Source: Limnohabitans sp. G3-2 | GTDB lineage: Bacteria; Pseudomonadota; Gammaproteobacteria; Burkholderiales; Burkholderiaceae_C | NCBI RefSeq assembly: GCF_002778275.1 | Contig: NZ_NESG01000003.1 | Span: 372,001 to 436,000, forward strand | Direction: 5' to 3' | DNA: 64,000 bases | Part shown: positions 18,731 to 28,671 of the stretch, piece after piece | How the letters are laid out: each line of letters starts with the position of its first letter | How positions within the stretch are numbered: the stretch's first letter is position 1 | Notes under the pieces: model-generated | The model's input: the letters and a program-made list of their open reading frames with translations, nothing else | Told to the model about the DNA's origin: nothing | Database searches by the model: none | Made by a program: the position numbers and the translations under genes

Positions 18731-21700
18731 ATGACCGACCTGTCCGCCGAATTCAAAGCCCTGGCCGAATACCGCCCCACGAACAAGGTGCGTTTTGTCA
18801 CCGCCGCTTCTTTGTTTGATGGCCACGACGCCGCCATCAACATCATGCGCCGCATCTTGCAGAGCATGGGCGCCGAGGTCATCCACCTGGGCCACAACCG
18901 CTCGGTGGACGAGGTGGTGACCGCGGCCCTGCAAGAAGACGCACAGGGCATCGCCATCAGCTCTTACCAAGGTGGGCACAACGAATACTTCAGCTACATG
19001 GTCGATTTGCTCAAGGCCCGTGGCGGCGAGCACATCCAGGTCTTTGGCGGCGGTGGCGGTGTGATCGTGCCGGCCGAAATTCGCGCTTTGGCCGAGAAAG
19101 GCGTGCGCATTTTCAGCCCCGAAGACGGCCAAAAAATGGGCTTGGCGGGGATGATCGGCGAAATGGTCATGCGCTGCGACCAGGACGTGAGCCCCTTGGC
19201 GCCCAAAACCATCGACGCCATCGAAGGCCATGGCGAGATGAACTGGCGTGCGCTGGCACAACTGATCACCGCTTTGGAGAACGACAAAGCCGATGCGGGC
19301 GTGGTCAAGGCCGTGCGCGAACAAGCCGCGCAAAAGAAAGTGCCCGTGTTGGGCATCACCGGCACCGGCGGCGCGGGCAAGTCTTCGCTCACGGATGAAT
19401 TGATCCGCCGCCTGCGCCTGGACCAAGGCGATGCGCTGCGCGTGGCGGTGATTTCGATCGACCCCTCCCGCCGCAAGAGCGGCGGTGCGCTGCTGGGCGA
19501 CCGCATCCGCATGAATGCGATCTCTCCTTGGTCACAAGGCCCCCGCGTGTTCATGCGCTCGCTGGCCACGCGTGACTTTGGCAGTGAAATCTCAGCCGCC
19601 CTGCCCGACGTGGTGGCCGCTTGCAAGGTCGCAGGCTTTGATGTGATCGTGGTCGAGACCTCGGGCATTGGCCAGGGCGACGCAGCGATCGTGCCGCATG
19701 TGGACGTGCCCATGTACGTGATGACGCCCGAGTTTGGCGCGGCCAGCCAGCTCGAAAAAATCGACATGCTGGACTTTGCCGAATTTGTGGCGATCAACAA
19801 ATTCGACCGCAAAGGTGCGTCGGATGCCTTGCGCGATGTGGCCAAACAGGTGCAGCGCAACAAAGAAGCCTGGAGCACACCCACAGAGCAGATGCCCGTG
19901 TTTGGCACCATGGCGGCGCGGTTCAACGACGACGGCGTGACCGCCTTGTACCAAGCGCTCAAAACCCGCTTGGCAGAACTGGGCATGCACACCACCGAAG
20001 GCCGCTTGCCCGTGGTCAACGTGCGCTTCAGCACCCACCAAAACCCGGTGGTACCGTCTTCCCGCACCCGCTACTTGGCCGAGATCAGCGACACCGTGCG
20101 AGGCTACAAGAAACGCGCCATCGACCAGTCGCGCCTGGCCCGTGAAATCCAGCAGCTGCGCGCAGCCGCCCGCATGCTCGAGGTGGGCAAATCGGGTCGC
20201 GCCAAAGCGGCCGAAGCCGCCATCGATTTGGCCGTGGCCCGCGAAGAAGCCCAAGACCCCTCAGCCAAAAAGTTGCTGGCCCAGTGGCCCGACATGCAAA
20301 AAGCCTATGCGGGCGACGAGTACGTGGTGAAAATCCGCGACAAGGAAATCCGCACGGCGCTGACCAGCAAGAGCCTCTCCGGCACCACCATCCGCAAGGT
20401 GGCGCTGCCCCAATACGAAGACCACGGCGAAGTGCTCAAGTGGTTGATGCTGGACAACGTGCCCGGCAGCTACCCCTACACCGCAGGCACCTTTGCTTTC
20501 AAGCGCGAGGGCGAAGACCCGACGCGCATGTTCGCGGGTGAAGGCGACCCCTTCCGCACCAACCGCCGCTTCAAGCTGGTGAGCGAAGGCCTGCCCGCCA
20601 AGCGCCTGTCCACTGCGTTCGACTCCGTCACGCTGTACGGCAACGACCCCGACCTGCGCCCCGACATCTACGGCAAGATCGGCAACTCGGGCGTGAACGT
20701 GGCCACGCTGGACGACATGAAGGTGCTGTACTCGGGCTTTGACCTGTGCAACCCGACCACCTCGGTGTCCATGACCATCAACGGCCCGGCCCCCTCGATC
20801 CTGGCCATGTTCATGAACACGGCCATCGACCAGAACATCGACAAGTTCAAGGCCGAGAACGGCCGCGAACCCACCGACACCGAGACGGCCAAAATCAAGG
20901 CATGGGTGCTGCAAAACGTGCGCGGCACGGTGCAGGCCGACATCCTGAAAGAAGACCAAGGCCAGAACACCTGCATCTTCTCGACCGAGTTCTCACTCAA
21001 AGTGATGGGCGACATCGCGCAATACTTTGTGCACCACGATGTGCGCAACTTCTACTCGGTGTCCATCTCCGGTTACCACATCGCCGAAGCCGGGGCCAAC
21101 CCGATCAGCCAGCTGGCTTTCACGCTGTCCAATGGTTTCACGTTCGTGGAAGCGTACCTGGCGCGCGGCATGCACATCGACGACTTCGCACCCAACCTGA
21201 GTTTCTTCTTCAGCAACGGCATGGACCCGGAATACACGGTGCTCGGCCGCGTGGCGCGCCGCATCTGGGCCGTGGCCATGAAAGAGAAATACGGCGCGAA
21301 CGAGCGCAGCCAAAAGCTCAAGTACCACATCCAGACTTCGGGCCGCTCGCTGCACGCACAAGAAATCCAGTTCAACGACATCCGCACCACGCTGCAGGCG
21401 CTGATCGCGATCTACGACAACTGCAACAGCCTGCACACCAACGCCTTTGACGAAGCCATCACCACGCCCACCGAAGACTCGGTGCGCCGCGCCATGGCGA
21501 TCCAGATGATCATCAACCGCGAATGGGGCCTGGCCAAAAACGAAAATCCCAACCAGGGCGCTTTCATCATCGACGAGCTCACCGAGTTGGTCGAAGAAAT
21601 GGTCTTGGCCGAGTTTGAAAAGATCGCCGAGCGTGGCGGCGTGCTGGGTGCGATGGAAACCGGCTACCAGCGCGGCAAGATCCAAGACGAGTCCATGCAC

Positions 21701-22021
21701 TACGAGATGCTCAAGCACACCGGCGAGCTGCCCATCATCGGCGTCAACACCTTCCGCAACCCCAAGGGTGACGAAGTGCTCGAAAGCCTTGAGCTGGCCC
21801 GCTCCACCGAAGAAGAAAAGCAGAGCCAACTCCAACGCCTGAACGACTTCCACACCCTGCACGCCGCCGAGTCACCCGCCATGCTCCAACGCCTGCAGCA
21901 AGCCGTGATCGACAACGGCAACGTGTTCGAGGTGCTGATGGACGCGGTGCGGGTGTGCTCGCTGGGTCAGATCACCAACGCGCTGTTTGAGGTGGGTGGG
22001 CAGTACCGACGCAACATGTGA
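18731..22021 (+). CDS. icmF: Fused isobutyryl-CoA mutase with GTPase chaperone
   Basis: A 1096-residue three-part enzyme. Residues 1-140 form the B12-binding domain (FDGHDAA at 29-35, His32 as the lower cobalt ligand, and a GGGGG loop). Residues 200-420 are a MeaB-type GTPase with P-loop GTGGAGKS (211-218). Residues from about 550 to the end are the acyl-CoA mutase barrel ([12 protein letters not shown] near 777). IcmF interconverts isobutyryl- and butyryl-CoA, and some members act on isovaleryl/pivalyl-CoA; which applies depends on pocket residues I cannot compare here. A GGAGA ribosome site precedes the ATG. It is transcribed alone from a promoter overlapping the palindrome at 18676. Confidence 0.95.
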   Translation: MTDLSAEFKALAEYRPTNKVRFVTAASLFDGHDAAINIMRRILQSMGAEVIHLGHNRSVDEVVTAALQEDAQGIAISSYQGGHNEYFSYMVDLLKARGGEHIQVFGGGGGVIVPAEIRALAEKGVRIFSPEDGQKMGLAGMIGEMVMRCDQDVSPLAPKTIDAIEGHGEMNWRALAQLITALENDKADAGVVKAVREQAAQKKVPVLGITGTGGAGKSSLTDELIRRLRLDQGDALRVAVISIDPSRRKSGGALLGDRIRMNAISPWSQGPRVFMRSLATRDFGSEISAALPDVVAACKVAGFDVIVVETSGIGQGDAAIVPHVDVPMYVMTPEFGAASQLEKIDMLDFAEFVAINKFDRKGASDALRDVAKQVQRNKEAWSTPTEQMPVFGTMAARFNDDGVTALYQALKTRLAELGMHTTEGRLPVVNVRFSTHQNPVVPSSRTRYLAEISDTVRGYKKRAIDQSRLAREIQQLRAAARMLEVGKSGRAKAAEAAIDLAVAREEAQDPSAKKLLAQWPDMQKAYAGDEYVVKIRDKEIRTALTSKSLSGTTIRKVALPQYEDHGEVLKWLMLDNVPGSYPYTAGTFAFKREGEDPTRMFAGEGDPFRTNRRFKLVSEGLPAKRLSTAFDSVTLYGNDPDLRPDIYGKIGNSGVNVATLDDMKVLYSGFDLCNPTTSVSMTINGPAPSILAMFMNTAIDQNIDKFKAENGREPTDTETAKIKAWVLQNVRGTVQADILKEDQGQNTCIFSTEFSLKVMGDIAQYFVHHDVRNFYSVSISGYHIAEAGANPISQLAFTLSNGFTFVEAYLARGMHIDDFAPNLSFFFSNGMDPEYTVLGRVARRIWAVAMKEKYGANERSQKLKYHIQTSGRSLHAQEIQFNDIRTTLQALIAIYDNCNSLHTNAFDEAITTPTEDSVRRAMAIQMIINREWGLAKNENPNQGAFIIDELTELVEEMVLAEFEKIAERGGVLGAMETGYQRGKIQDESMHYEMLKHTGELPIIGVNTFRNPKGDEVLESLELARSTEEEKQSQLQRLNDFHTLHAAESPAMLQRLQQAVIDNGNVFEVLMDAVRVCSLGQITNALFEVGGQYRRNM

Positions 22022-22029
22022 ACCACCCA

Positions 22030-22090
22030 TGTTGGGGTTAAAGCCGCCGACCTGCGGGATGTTTGTAGGTCGGTGGCTTTAGCCCCGACA
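22030..22090. terminator. Long imperfect hairpin after icmF
   Basis: Arms 22030-22053 and 22067-22090 pair at 21 of 24 positions around a 13-base loop; it lies between the convergent icmF and BKACE stops. There is no clean T-tract, so it is either a bidirectional terminator or a copy of a dispersed hairpin repeat. The core GTCGGGGCT...AGCC also occurs at 43602-43617. Confidence 0.5.
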
Positions 22091-22106
22091 GTGAACCTAC
22101 CGCGTC

Positions 22107-23039
22107 TTAGAAGTTCACCCGATCCCCACCCTTGAGCGCCAGCATGCTGCGGGCCTCGTCGGGGGTGGCGATCTCGAGGTTGAGGGCTTCGAGCACGGTG
22201 CGGATGCGGCGCACTTGCTGTGCGCTCGACTGGGCCAGCTGGCCCGGGCCAATCCACAAGGAGTCTTCCAGTCCCACCCGCACGTTCGAGCCCATGGCGG
22301 CACCGATGCTGGCCAGTGCAATCTGGCCTTTGCCAGCGCCCAAAATCGACCACTGGTAATCGTTGCCAAACAGGCGGTCGGCCGTGCGGCGCATGTGCAT
22401 CAGGTCTTCGGGGTGCGGGCCGATGCCGCCCAAAATGCCAAACACCGACTGCACAAACAAAGGCCCCTGCACCAAGCCCCGATCGCGGAAGTGGGCCAGG
22501 TTGTAGAGGTGGCTGATGTCGTAGCACTCGAACTCGAAGCGGGTGCCATTGTCAGCACCCAAGCGCAAAATGGTTTCGATGTCTTTGTAGGTGTTCTTGA
22601 ACACCAGGTCGCGGCTCTTTTCCAAGTGCTCACGCTCCCATTCATGCTCAAAATTTTTGAAGCGCTCCAGCATGGGGAACAAACCAAAATTCATCGAGCC
22701 CATGTTGAGCGAGGCCACCTCGGGTTGGAAGGTCAAGGCCGGCTGCATGCGCTCATGCACCGTCATGTGCGGGCTGCCACCGGTGGTCAGGTTGATCACG
22801 GCGTTGGTGTGGGCTTTGATCTTTTGCAAAAACGGCACAAAAAACGCCGGGTCTTGGGTGGGGCGACCGTCTGCCGGGTCGCGGGCGTGCAAATGCAAAA
22901 TCGCCGCGCCCGCCTCGGCGGCGGCAATCGCCGCATCGGCAATCTCGTCGGCGCTCACGGGCAAATGCGGCGACATGCTGGGCGTGTGGATGGCCCCCGT
23001 GGGGGCACAGGTGATGATGACTTTTCGGGCTTTGCTCAC
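22107..23039 (-). CDS. BKACE family beta-keto acid cleavage enzyme
   Basis: A 310-residue TIM-barrel metalloenzyme (formerly DUF849). Family members cleave a beta-keto acid with acetyl-CoA to give acetoacetate and an acyl-CoA; the founding member, Kce, acts on 3-keto-5-aminohexanoate from lysine fermentation, others on dehydrocarnitine. The Zn-binding HLHARDP sits at 49-55. A GTG start at 23039 is chosen because AGGAG lies 8 bases upstream and it gives the canonical KVIITCAPTGA N-terminus; no ATG is suitable. No neighbour identifies the substrate. Confidence 0.85.
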   Translation of the reverse strand: MSKARKVIITCAPTGAIHTPSMSPHLPVSADEIADAAIAAAEAGAAILHLHARDPADGRPTQDPAFFVPFLQKIKAHTNAVINLTTGGSPHMTVHERMQPALTFQPEVASLNMGSMNFGLFPMLERFKNFEHEWEREHLEKSRDLVFKNTYKDIETILRLGADNGTRFEFECYDISHLYNLAHFRDRGLVQGPLFVQSVFGILGGIGPHPEDLMHMRRTADRLFGNDYQWSILGAGKGQIALASIGAAMGSNVRVGLEDSLWIGPGQLAQSSAQQVRRIRTVLEALNLEIATPDEARSMLALKGGDRVNF

Positions 23040-23237
23040 GAGATGACTCCTGACGGTGAACCCAAGGAAACGCGCCTTGAATGCCTGAGAGCATGCCCGA
23101 GCCGCCGCCAACCTGCGGTCACCCAGGCAACATGGGGGCCTGCCAGATTTGCGCCTTGCCACACCCGCGTCATCGACCCCCACCCAAATCGCCAGTGGCT
23201 GAGCCACTAAACTCAACAAACCTTTTCAGGACACCCC

Positions 23238-24734
23238 ATGCAGCACCTGCCGCCCTTCATCGCCCCTTCCGAGCACCACGATGCCGACAGCGCCCTGGCG
23301 CAAATTCAGCACATCTACCAGCACAGCGTGAACCACCTGCGCCAGGCCATGCGCGAGTTTGTGGCGGGTGCAGACATGACGGACACCCGTGTGCGCGGGT
23401 TTTACCCCTTTGTGCGGGTGCAGGTCAGCAGCGCCAGCCGCAAAAGCGCGGGGCTGGACAGCCGCTTGAGCTACGGCTTTGTGGCCGAACCCGGTCGGTT
23501 TGAAACCACCCTCACGCGGCCCGATCTTTTCGCCTTCTACATCCGCGCGCAGTTGGCGCTGCTGCTGCAAAACCACGGCGTGAGCCTGCAGGTGGGCACC
23601 AGCAACCAACCTATTCCCATCCACTTCTCATGGGCCGAAGACGAGCACATGGAAGGCAGCTTGAGTCCCGAACGACAAGCGCTGATGCGCGACATCTTCG
23701 ATCTGCCCGACCTGACCGCCATGGACGACGGCATTGCCAACGGCACGCACGCGCCTGCAGCCACCGAAGCGCGACCACTGTCGCTGTTCACGGCGCCCCG
23801 CATTGACTACTCGCTGCAACGCCTGCGCCACTACACCGGCACCTCGCCACGTTGGTTTCAGAACTATGTGCTGTTCACCAATTACCAGTTCTACATCGAC
23901 GAATTCATCGCGCTGGGCCGCGCCGAGATGCAAAACCCGCACAGCGAGTACATCGCCTTTGTCGAACCCGGCAACATGGTCACGCGCCGTGTGGGCCTGG
24001 CGCCCGAGGACGTGGACGCCCTGGGCCAAACCCCGCCGCGACTGCCGCAAATGCCCGGCTACCACCTGGTGCGCAAAGGCCACAGCGGCATCACCATGGT
24101 CAACATCGGTGTGGGCCCGGCCAATGCCAAAACCATCACCGACCACATCGCCGTGCTGCGCCCACATGCTTGGCTGATGCTGGGCCACTGCGCAGGGCTT
24201 CGCACCACGCAGCTGCTGGGCGACTACGTGCTGGCCCACGCCTATGTGCGCGAAGACCATGTGCTGGACGAGGAACTCCCGCTGTGGGTGCCGATTCCGG
24301 CTTTGGCCGAGATTCAAGTGGCCCTGGAACAAGCCGTCGCCGAAGTCACCGGGTGCGAAGGTCCAGAACTCAAACGGATCATGCGCACCGGCACCGTGGC
24401 CAGCACCGACAACCGCAACTGGGAGCTGCTGCCGGACAACACGCCGCAGCGCCGATTCAGCCAAAGTCGCGCCGTCGCGCTGGACATGGAAAGCGCCACG
24501 ATTGCGGCCAACGGTTTTCGTTTTCGGGTGCCCTATGGCACGCTGCTGTGCGTGAGCGACAAGCCCTTGCACGGCGAAATCAAACTCCCCGGCATGGCCA
24601 ACCATTTCTACCGCGAACGCGTCCATCAGCACCTCCAAATCGGCATCCGGGCCGTGACCTTGTTGCGCGATGCCGGCCCCGAGCAACTGCACAGCCGCAA
24701 GCTGCGCAGCTTTGCCGAAGTCGCTTTCCAGTAA
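23238..24734 (+). CDS. amn: AMP nucleosidase
   Basis: A 498-residue enzyme that hydrolyses AMP to adenine and ribose 5-phosphate, adjusting adenine nucleotide pools. It has the N-terminal Amn-specific domain followed by a nucleoside-phosphorylase-like domain (MVNIGVGPANAKTITDH near 289, AVALDMESATIAANGFRF near 415, with the conserved DMES). Length agrees with E. coli Amn. It ends 12 bases before the lipid-kinase-like gene, with which it may be co-transcribed. Confidence 0.95.
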   Translation: MQHLPPFIAPSEHHDADSALAQIQHIYQHSVNHLRQAMREFVAGADMTDTRVRGFYPFVRVQVSSASRKSAGLDSRLSYGFVAEPGRFETTLTRPDLFAFYIRAQLALLLQNHGVSLQVGTSNQPIPIHFSWAEDEHMEGSLSPERQALMRDIFDLPDLTAMDDGIANGTHAPAATEARPLSLFTAPRIDYSLQRLRHYTGTSPRWFQNYVLFTNYQFYIDEFIALGRAEMQNPHSEYIAFVEPGNMVTRRVGLAPEDVDALGQTPPRLPQMPGYHLVRKGHSGITMVNIGVGPANAKTITDHIAVLRPHAWLMLGHCAGLRTTQLLGDYVLAHAYVREDHVLDEELPLWVPIPALAEIQVALEQAVAEVTGCEGPELKRIMRTGTVASTDNRNWELLPDNTPQRRFSQSRAVALDMESATIAANGFRFRVPYGTLLCVSDKPLHGEIKLPGMANHFYRERVHQHLQIGIRAVTLLRDAGPEQLHSRKLRSFAEVAFQ

Positions 24735-24746
24735 ACCCAAGCCGCC

Positions 24747-25646
24747 ATGGCTTTGGTCCTGCTCAACCCCCATGCGCAAGGCGGCCGTGCTGCACGGCGC
24801 CTACCGGCCCTGCGCGCATGGCTGGCCGCGCATGCGCCGGAGGCACAACTGGCGGCGCCCGAAGCCCTGCACGACAGTGTGGCGCTGCTGCAGACGCTGC
24901 CCGAAGGCAGTCGCGTGGTGGTGGTGGGCGGTGACGGCACACTCAACCGCTGGCTGCCCGAGCTGTTGGCGCGGCGACTCAGCGTGGGCCTGGTGCCCAT
25001 GGGCAGTGGCAACGACAGTGCCCGGGCATGGGGGGTGGATGGCCTGCCTTGGCCGCAAGCCTTGACCCTGGCCTTGCAAGGCCCCGCGCAAGCCATCGAC
25101 ACCGGTCTGGCCCACTGGCGTGATCTGCAAGGCCAAACGCACGACACCCCTTTTCTGTCCAGCCTGACGGCTGGTTTTGACTCCGCTGTGGGGCTGCGCG
25201 CCCTGAACGGCCCGAGCTGGCTGCGCGGCTTGCCCCGCTACCTGTGGGCCACGCTGCACGAGCTGATCCACCTGCGCCATTGGGAGCTGACCCTGCACAG
25301 CGATGGGCAGTTGAGACACCAGGGCACCAGCCTCTTTGCCTCCAGCCTGAACACCCCGACCTTTGGCTCAGGCATGCCCGCTGTGCCCCACGCGCAATTG
25401 GCCGATGGCCAGCTGGATGCGTTGCTGGCGGGCACCTTTGGCCGACTGAGCGCCTTGTGCATGCTGCCCCGGCTGTTGATCGGCCGTCATCTGGGGCACC
25501 CGCGCATCGGCTGTTGGCCCTACCGTCAGCTGGACATCGCCTGCGCGCAGGGTGTTCCTTTGGCGGCCGATGGAGAATACCTGGGTGAAGCCCAGCATGT
25601 GCGCATCCACTGCCAAGCGGCCAGCTTGCACGTGGTGCGGCGGTGA
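24747..25646 (+). CDS. Diacylglycerol/sphingosine kinase-like lipid kinase
   Basis: A 299-residue protein with the DAGK catalytic fold: the nucleotide-binding GGDGTLN at 61-67 and PMGSGND at 84-90, plus a C-terminal beta domain. Related bacterial proteins (YegS, BmrU) phosphorylate lipids at the membrane; the real substrate is unknown. Close spacing after amn suggests read-through. Confidence 0.82.
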   Translation: MALVLLNPHAQGGRAARRLPALRAWLAAHAPEAQLAAPEALHDSVALLQTLPEGSRVVVVGGDGTLNRWLPELLARRLSVGLVPMGSGNDSARAWGVDGLPWPQALTLALQGPAQAIDTGLAHWRDLQGQTHDTPFLSSLTAGFDSAVGLRALNGPSWLRGLPRYLWATLHELIHLRHWELTLHSDGQLRHQGTSLFASSLNTPTFGSGMPAVPHAQLADGQLDALLAGTFGRLSALCMLPRLLIGRHLGHPRIGCWPYRQLDIACAQGVPLAADGEYLGEAQHVRIHCQAASLHVVRR

Positions 25647-25730
25647 TCTCGGCCGCCTTCGCACCTGGTCCACACCCGTTTTGGCGTTCTGTGTCACAGT
25701 TCGCCCATTGACTTTGAAATCTGACCGCTC

Positions 25731-26681
25731 ATGAAAATACTGTTCATTGCCGACCCACTCGAATCTTTCAAAATTTACAAAGACACCACCTTCGCCATGA
25801 TGCGCGAGGGGCAAAAACGCGGTCACCAGATCGTCGCCTGCCAGATGACCGATGTGCGCTGGCAGCAAGGCGAGGCCGTGTCGGCCCAAGTTCGCCACAT
25901 CACGCTCACCGGGCAGCCCGGCACCTGGTTCACCGAAACCTCAACGGGCCGTGCCAACCTCCATGACTTTGATGCGGTCATCATGCGCACCGACCCGCCT
26001 TTTGACAGCGAATACTTCTACGCCACCCACTTGCTGACGCAAGCCGAGCGGGAAGGCGCCAAGGTCTTCAACAGCCCAGCGGCCTTGCGCAACCACCCTG
26101 AAAAACTCGCCATTCTGGAGTTCCCACAATTCATCGCGCCCACCTTGGTCACCCGCAGCGAAGCGGACATCCGCGAATTCCACGCCAAGCACGGCGACAT
26201 CATTCTGAAGCCGCTGGACGGCATGGGGGGCATGGGTATTTTCAAAGTCGGCGCCGACGGCCTGAACCTGGGCGCCATCATCGAAACCCTGAACCAGGGC
26301 GGCGCCCAAACGGTGATGGTGCAAAAGTTTTTGCCTGGCATTGCGCAAGGCGACAAACGCGTGCTCTTGATAGGCGGCAAGCCTGTGCCGTTTTGTCTGG
26401 CGCGCATTCCGCAAGGCGGTGAAGTGCGCGGCAACCTGGCCGCAGGTGGCAAGGGCGTGGCCCAACCCATTTCGGCGCGTGACCGCGAAATCGCCGAGGC
26501 CCTCGGGCCCATCTTATTCGCACGCGGCCTGATGCTGGTGGGCTTGGACATCATTGGCGAGAGCCTGACCGAAATCAACGTGACCAGCCCCACCTGCTTT
26601 CAGGAAATCACCGACCAGATGGGCTGCGACGTGGCGGCGCTGTTCATGGATGCGGTGGAAGCTGCGCTTTCAGAACACTGA
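25731..26681 (+). CDS. gshB: Glutathione synthetase
   Basis: A 316-residue ATP-grasp ligase joining gamma-glutamylcysteine and glycine. Visible motifs are IADPLESFKIYKDTTFAM at the N-terminus (residues 5-22), DGMGGMGIF near 162-170 and the metal-binding region EINVTSPTCFQE near 283-294, all typical of the bacterial enzyme. gshA is not next to it. It converges on the caspase-like gene over 103 bases. Confidence 0.96.
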   Translation: MKILFIADPLESFKIYKDTTFAMMREGQKRGHQIVACQMTDVRWQQGEAVSAQVRHITLTGQPGTWFTETSTGRANLHDFDAVIMRTDPPFDSEYFYATHLLTQAEREGAKVFNSPAALRNHPEKLAILEFPQFIAPTLVTRSEADIREFHAKHGDIILKPLDGMGGMGIFKVGADGLNLGAIIETLNQGGAQTVMVQKFLPGIAQGDKRVLLIGGKPVPFCLARIPQGGEVRGNLAAGGKGVAQPISARDREIAEALGPILFARGLMLVGLDIIGESLTEINVTSPTCFQEITDQMGCDVAALFMDAVEAALSEH

Positions 26682-26784
26682 AAAAGGTTCTTTCCACGGC
26701 CTTTCCCCAGTGGGGTTCTTCAAACGCTTGAGCGTCAAAGGGGCTGAACCCAAGACGACTTTTCCGTGACGCACCCAGCCAAGC

Positions 26785-28284
26785 TCATCGCTTGAAATAG
26801 AAATCCCCCACCGCTTGGTCATACAGGGCTGGGGTTTGCTCATGCCCAATGGACTTGGCCAAGCGCACGACCTCGGTGCGAACATTGCGCAAAACACGAT
26901 CGACAGACACGCCTGGCTTGGCCATTTCTTTGATGAAAATGCGGGTAAACAAGCCGTTTTTCTCTTTGTCGTTGTCACCCAAGCGGTCAAGGGCCTGTTG
27001 GCCTGAGCCCGCCGAAAACATGACCATCTGACCCGTTGCCGCCGTGGTGGGCGCAAGGCCACGGCCGCCAATCGCACGGCCTTTGCTGGACTTGAATGGG
27101 TTGTCTCGGCAGGCGTCGATCACCGCCAAGGCGAACTTGGTCTTCTTCTCTTCCAGATCGTCCAAGACCTTTTGCAACAAAATGGATTCGTCTTTGACTT
27201 GCTCTTCTTGTTCACCTTGAACATCGATGGGCAACAAATAGTTGGCGCTTCCCAGTTGCACGGCATGACCGGCGTAGAAGAACAGCACCTCGTCACCACC
27301 CGCCAAATTTTGTCGGAAATCACGCACGGCTTGCTTGAATTTCTTTTCGTCCACATTCAAGTGTTTGAACACCTTGTAGCCCACCGCCTCCAGCGACTTG
27401 GCCATGGCTTCGGCATCGGCCACAGCGTTTTGGAGCGGGGACACCTTCGCATAACGGTCGTTGCCAATCACCAAGGCTTTACGGGCGGCATACGTGACGG
27501 GCTCATTAGAAGCCACAGGTTCAGGCGTGGCAGCAGCCACAGGAGCAGCCGTCACCGACGCCTGTTCTCTGGCCTTGCCTGCAGCGGCGCTGGCTGACAG
27601 TGCCACGGCCGCAGGGGCCGCAGGGGCCGATGGGCGCGAGGTGCCAGGCGTGCGGCGCGCTTCTTCATCTTTGCGCAATTGCGCTTCGCGGCGCTCCAAC
27701 TCGCGGGCTCTGAGGCTCAACTCCATCTCGCGCGTGGCGGCTTGTTGAATCAGCAGATCCTGCTTGGCTTTTTCTGCAGCAGCCAAAGCCAAGCGCTCAC
27801 GTTCGGCCACTTCTTTCTCACGTGCAGCGGCTTGTTGGGTGGCCGCTTCAGCGGCAAGTTGTGCTGCGCGTGTTTCTGCGGCCAGTTTTTCCGCCGCAGG
27901 ATCGATCACTTTCACGCTCACTTGTTTCGTCAAAACATTGCAAGCCAAGGCGGAATTCAAACCCCGGGACATGAAGCGCCCTTCGAGTTTGATGTTGTAG
28001 TTGCCCGGATTCAGGTAAGCGTGGTTGATCGTTGCCGGGGAGGTTTTGTGTTGGTCATGGCCCAGGCGAATGCTTTGCTGAGTGCCATTTCCCCAATCAA
28101 TCACCACACCACAAAGCGACGTGTCTTCGGTTGTGAAACTGATTTGCAGTGAAGCGTTGGTATTGACCGGGACGTTCGGCTCAGCCAACACCAAGCCATT
28201 GATGTCTTTCGCTTGCACCATACAGGCAGCCATGGCGGCGATGCTCGCCACCCCATACGAACGTGCATTTTTAATCAGCTTCAT
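26785..28284 (-). CDS. Exported caspase-like (orthocaspase) protein
   Basis: A 499-residue protein of the peptidase C14 superfamily. Residues 1-25 form a signal peptide (GVASIAAMAACMVQA). Residues 28-128 are a beta-rich PKD-like domain (VVIDWGNGTQQSI; HAYLNPGNY). Residues 130-210 are an Ala/Glu/Arg coiled coil, followed by a Pro/Ala linker. Residues 266-499 are the caspase domain, with the catalytic dyad intact: His340 (FFYAGHAVQ) and Cys392 (VIDACRDNPF). Prokaryotic caspases usually cut after Arg or Lys; substrate and role here are unknown. It is transcribed alone, behind an AT-rich hairpin at 28448-28498. Confidence 0.85.
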   Translation of the reverse strand: MKLIKNARSYGVASIAAMAACMVQAKDINGLVLAEPNVPVNTNASLQISFTTEDTSLCGVVIDWGNGTQQSIRLGHDQHKTSPATINHAYLNPGNYNIKLEGRFMSRGLNSALACNVLTKQVSVKVIDPAAEKLAAETRAAQLAAEAATQQAAAREKEVAERERLALAAAEKAKQDLLIQQAATREMELSLRARELERREAQLRKDEEARRTPGTSRPSAPAAPAAVALSASAAAGKAREQASVTAAPVAAATPEPVASNEPVTYAARKALVIGNDRYAKVSPLQNAVADAEAMAKSLEAVGYKVFKHLNVDEKKFKQAVRDFRQNLAGGDEVLFFYAGHAVQLGSANYLLPIDVQGEQEEQVKDESILLQKVLDDLEEKKTKFALAVIDACRDNPFKSSKGRAIGGRGLAPTTAATGQMVMFSAGSGQQALDRLGDNDKEKNGLFTRIFIKEMAKPGVSVDRVLRNVRTEVVRLAKSIGHEQTPALYDQAVGDFYFKR

Positions 28285-28671
28285 TTAGCGGGTACTCAAT
28301 TGATGTTGTGGGTGCGAACGCCGTTCAATACAGCGTGATGGGTGTCCATCACAGCCCCAAATTGGCTCCCAAATCTCTTGGCGATTCCGGTCTGCTTTTC
28401 GCTGTGGGCCCACTTGCTCTGGGACAGCCCGAGCAAAAGCACACCACTTTTGTTGTTTTTTACAATTTGGTTTTTAAATTGTAATAGAAACAACAAAATA
28501 TCACAGAGAAGGGCATGGCCATCACCGCACACGCCACCGCCTTTTGTCTTTGTGCCCTTGTGAGCGCGAAAGCCCCTACATCAGGTTCACTTTGTGACCG
28601 ATTGGGGGGTCGCCTCACCGCTGGCCAGGCGTTTCAGATTCAGGCATGGGGCATCCGAGCGTTTGACGGAC
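28285..28671. other. Gene-free stretch with AT-rich inverted repeat
   Basis: A gap of 387 bases between the glutamine amidotransferase stop and the caspase-like gene start. Short open frames here lack conserved features. The main structure is a hairpin at 28448-28498: outer arms TTTTGTTGTTT/AAACAACAAAA, inner arms TACAATTT/AAATTGTA, a 7-base loop. It is far more AT-rich than its surroundings and sits about 165-215 bases before the caspase-like gene. It could be a terminator for the upstream gene, a regulatory site, or both. Confidence 0.6.

Noticed and set aside
26706-26751. Possible shared terminator between gshB and the caspase-like gene
   Set aside because: GGGTTC/GAACCC and ACGC/GCGT pairs exist, but the stem is interrupted and no T-tract follows on either strand.
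28296-28563. Small hydrophobic open frames in the gap before the caspase-like gene
   Set aside because: They cross the AT-rich hairpin, lack ribosome sites and look like no known small protein.
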